From NCBI RefSeq assembly GCF_037975245.1, contig NC_092566.1, positions 10,437,501 to 10,501,500 of the forward strand: a stretch of DNA of 64,000 bases, in the 5' to 3' direction. Below, in pieces: positions 63,566-64,000 of the stretch. Under the pieces are notes generated by a model. It worked only from the letters and a program-made list of their open reading frames with translations. It did not search any database and was not told the DNA's origin. Position numbers and translations under genes: made by a program. Positions within the stretch are counted from its first letter, which is position 1; each line of letters opens with the position of its first letter. This stretch comes from Apostichopus japonicus (lineage: Eukaryota; Echinodermata; Holothuroidea; Aspidochirotida; Stichopodidae).

Positions 63566-64000
63566 AGTGGTTGTGCAAGTGATGTGACCCTCACTCCTGT
63601 GTGTGAGTTGCATGCTGTGGCTGGTGATGGAATTGGATTCAACAATGTGGTGGCTGCAGATGATGCATCTCGAAGTACGATCACATTTGAAAGTACCATG
63701 CTGAATGGGTGTGGGGTTAGAAGTTAGAGGTGGAACAGCAGCACGCACAAAAAGGTCTCGTAGGTTGCGTGGTCGTCTGTAGGCGATGGTGGGTTTTTCA
63801 GGGACGGCTCGTTGGAGTCTATCTGAAATGAGGAGAATGTTGTGGTTGTTAGAGGTGATTTGCTGAAGAGGAGGAAGATTTGGGTGGAAAGTAACAACCA
63901 GGGGGAGCTTGTTGTCGCAATCTCGTCCCTTTTTGTTCTACACTGCCAAAGTAGATGATCTGGAAAGGGAGCGGACTCAGTTGCTTCACGCACCCTTCTA

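Larger units (their letters stand above)
62886..64000 (-). mobile_element. Penelope-like retroelement, 3' part, runs off the window
   Basis: Minus-strand coding remnant of a Penelope-like element. From about 63928 down one frame reads RDCDNKLPLVVTFHPNLPPL, then YRRPRNLRDLF, which are conserved C-terminal motifs of this class. A Cys/His motif follows (KCDRTSRCIICSHH), then a GIY-YIG endonuclease domain (VIYLISC and FVGET, with GHRSTV and RERLWMQRL further on) at about 63329-63565. After EEHDKF the frame turns into a Ser/Pro-rich tail and stops at 63041. Upstream of about 63928 the signal continues in another frame, indicating a frameshift, so this copy is probably dead. The reverse transcriptase half would lie beyond 64000. 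It is in the same orientation as the cadherin gene, probably inside one of its introns or just upstream. Confidence 0.85.

Overview
This window reads as nuclear DNA of an animal, most likely a marine invertebrate and possibly an echinoderm-type deuterostome; the phylum is an inference. It is AT-rich, its one clear gene is split into many short exons with GT-AG introns, and it is crowded with (TA)n microsatellites, minisatellites, non-autonomous DNA transposons, a tRNA-derived SINE, a decayed CR1/L2-type LINE and the 3' part of a Penelope-like element. No bacterial, viral or organellar gene was seen.

Left part, about 1-39.9 kb: no confidently coding cellular gene. It holds a 270-bp triplicated repeat (1.5-2.3 kb), a dead LINE (11.5-14.2 kb), a four-copy 150-bp repeat interrupted by TA tracts (15.9-16.5 kb), a hAT-type element with an exact 8-bp target duplication (23.9 kb), a 264-bp near-palindrome (29.1 kb), SINE copies among TA tracts (8.7, 32.5 and 33.1 kb), a degenerate minisatellite with a 201-bp higher-order period (34.4-35.4 kb) and a TTAA-flanked MITE (39.0 kb). 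The only non-repeat reading frame of some interest is a possible secreted peptide at 9.3 kb.

Right part, 39.9-62.7 kb, minus strand: one cadherin-superfamily gene in at least 22 exons. All exon junctions agree in phase, and the joined exons give 1,093 residues plus a stop. The visible protein has about six extracellular cadherin repeats, a cysteine-containing membrane-proximal region, one transmembrane helix and a long low-complexity tail (Glu-Pro repeats, an Asp run, a poly-Pro run). The 5' end lies beyond the visible exons and probably beyond the window. The introns carry two related hAT elements, a strong hairpin 46 bases from a splice donor, two minisatellites, a telomere-like tract and a 1.9-kb foldback element.

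Right edge, 62.9-64 kb, minus strand: the 3' part of a Penelope-like retroelement, with a Cys-rich motif, a GIY-YIG endonuclease domain and a hammerhead-like motif downstream.

The most unusual object is the foldback element at 58322-60215. It has terminal inverted repeats of about 55 bp flanked by a 6-bp direct repeat, and arms made of about 41 spaced copies of the palindrome CTTAAG.
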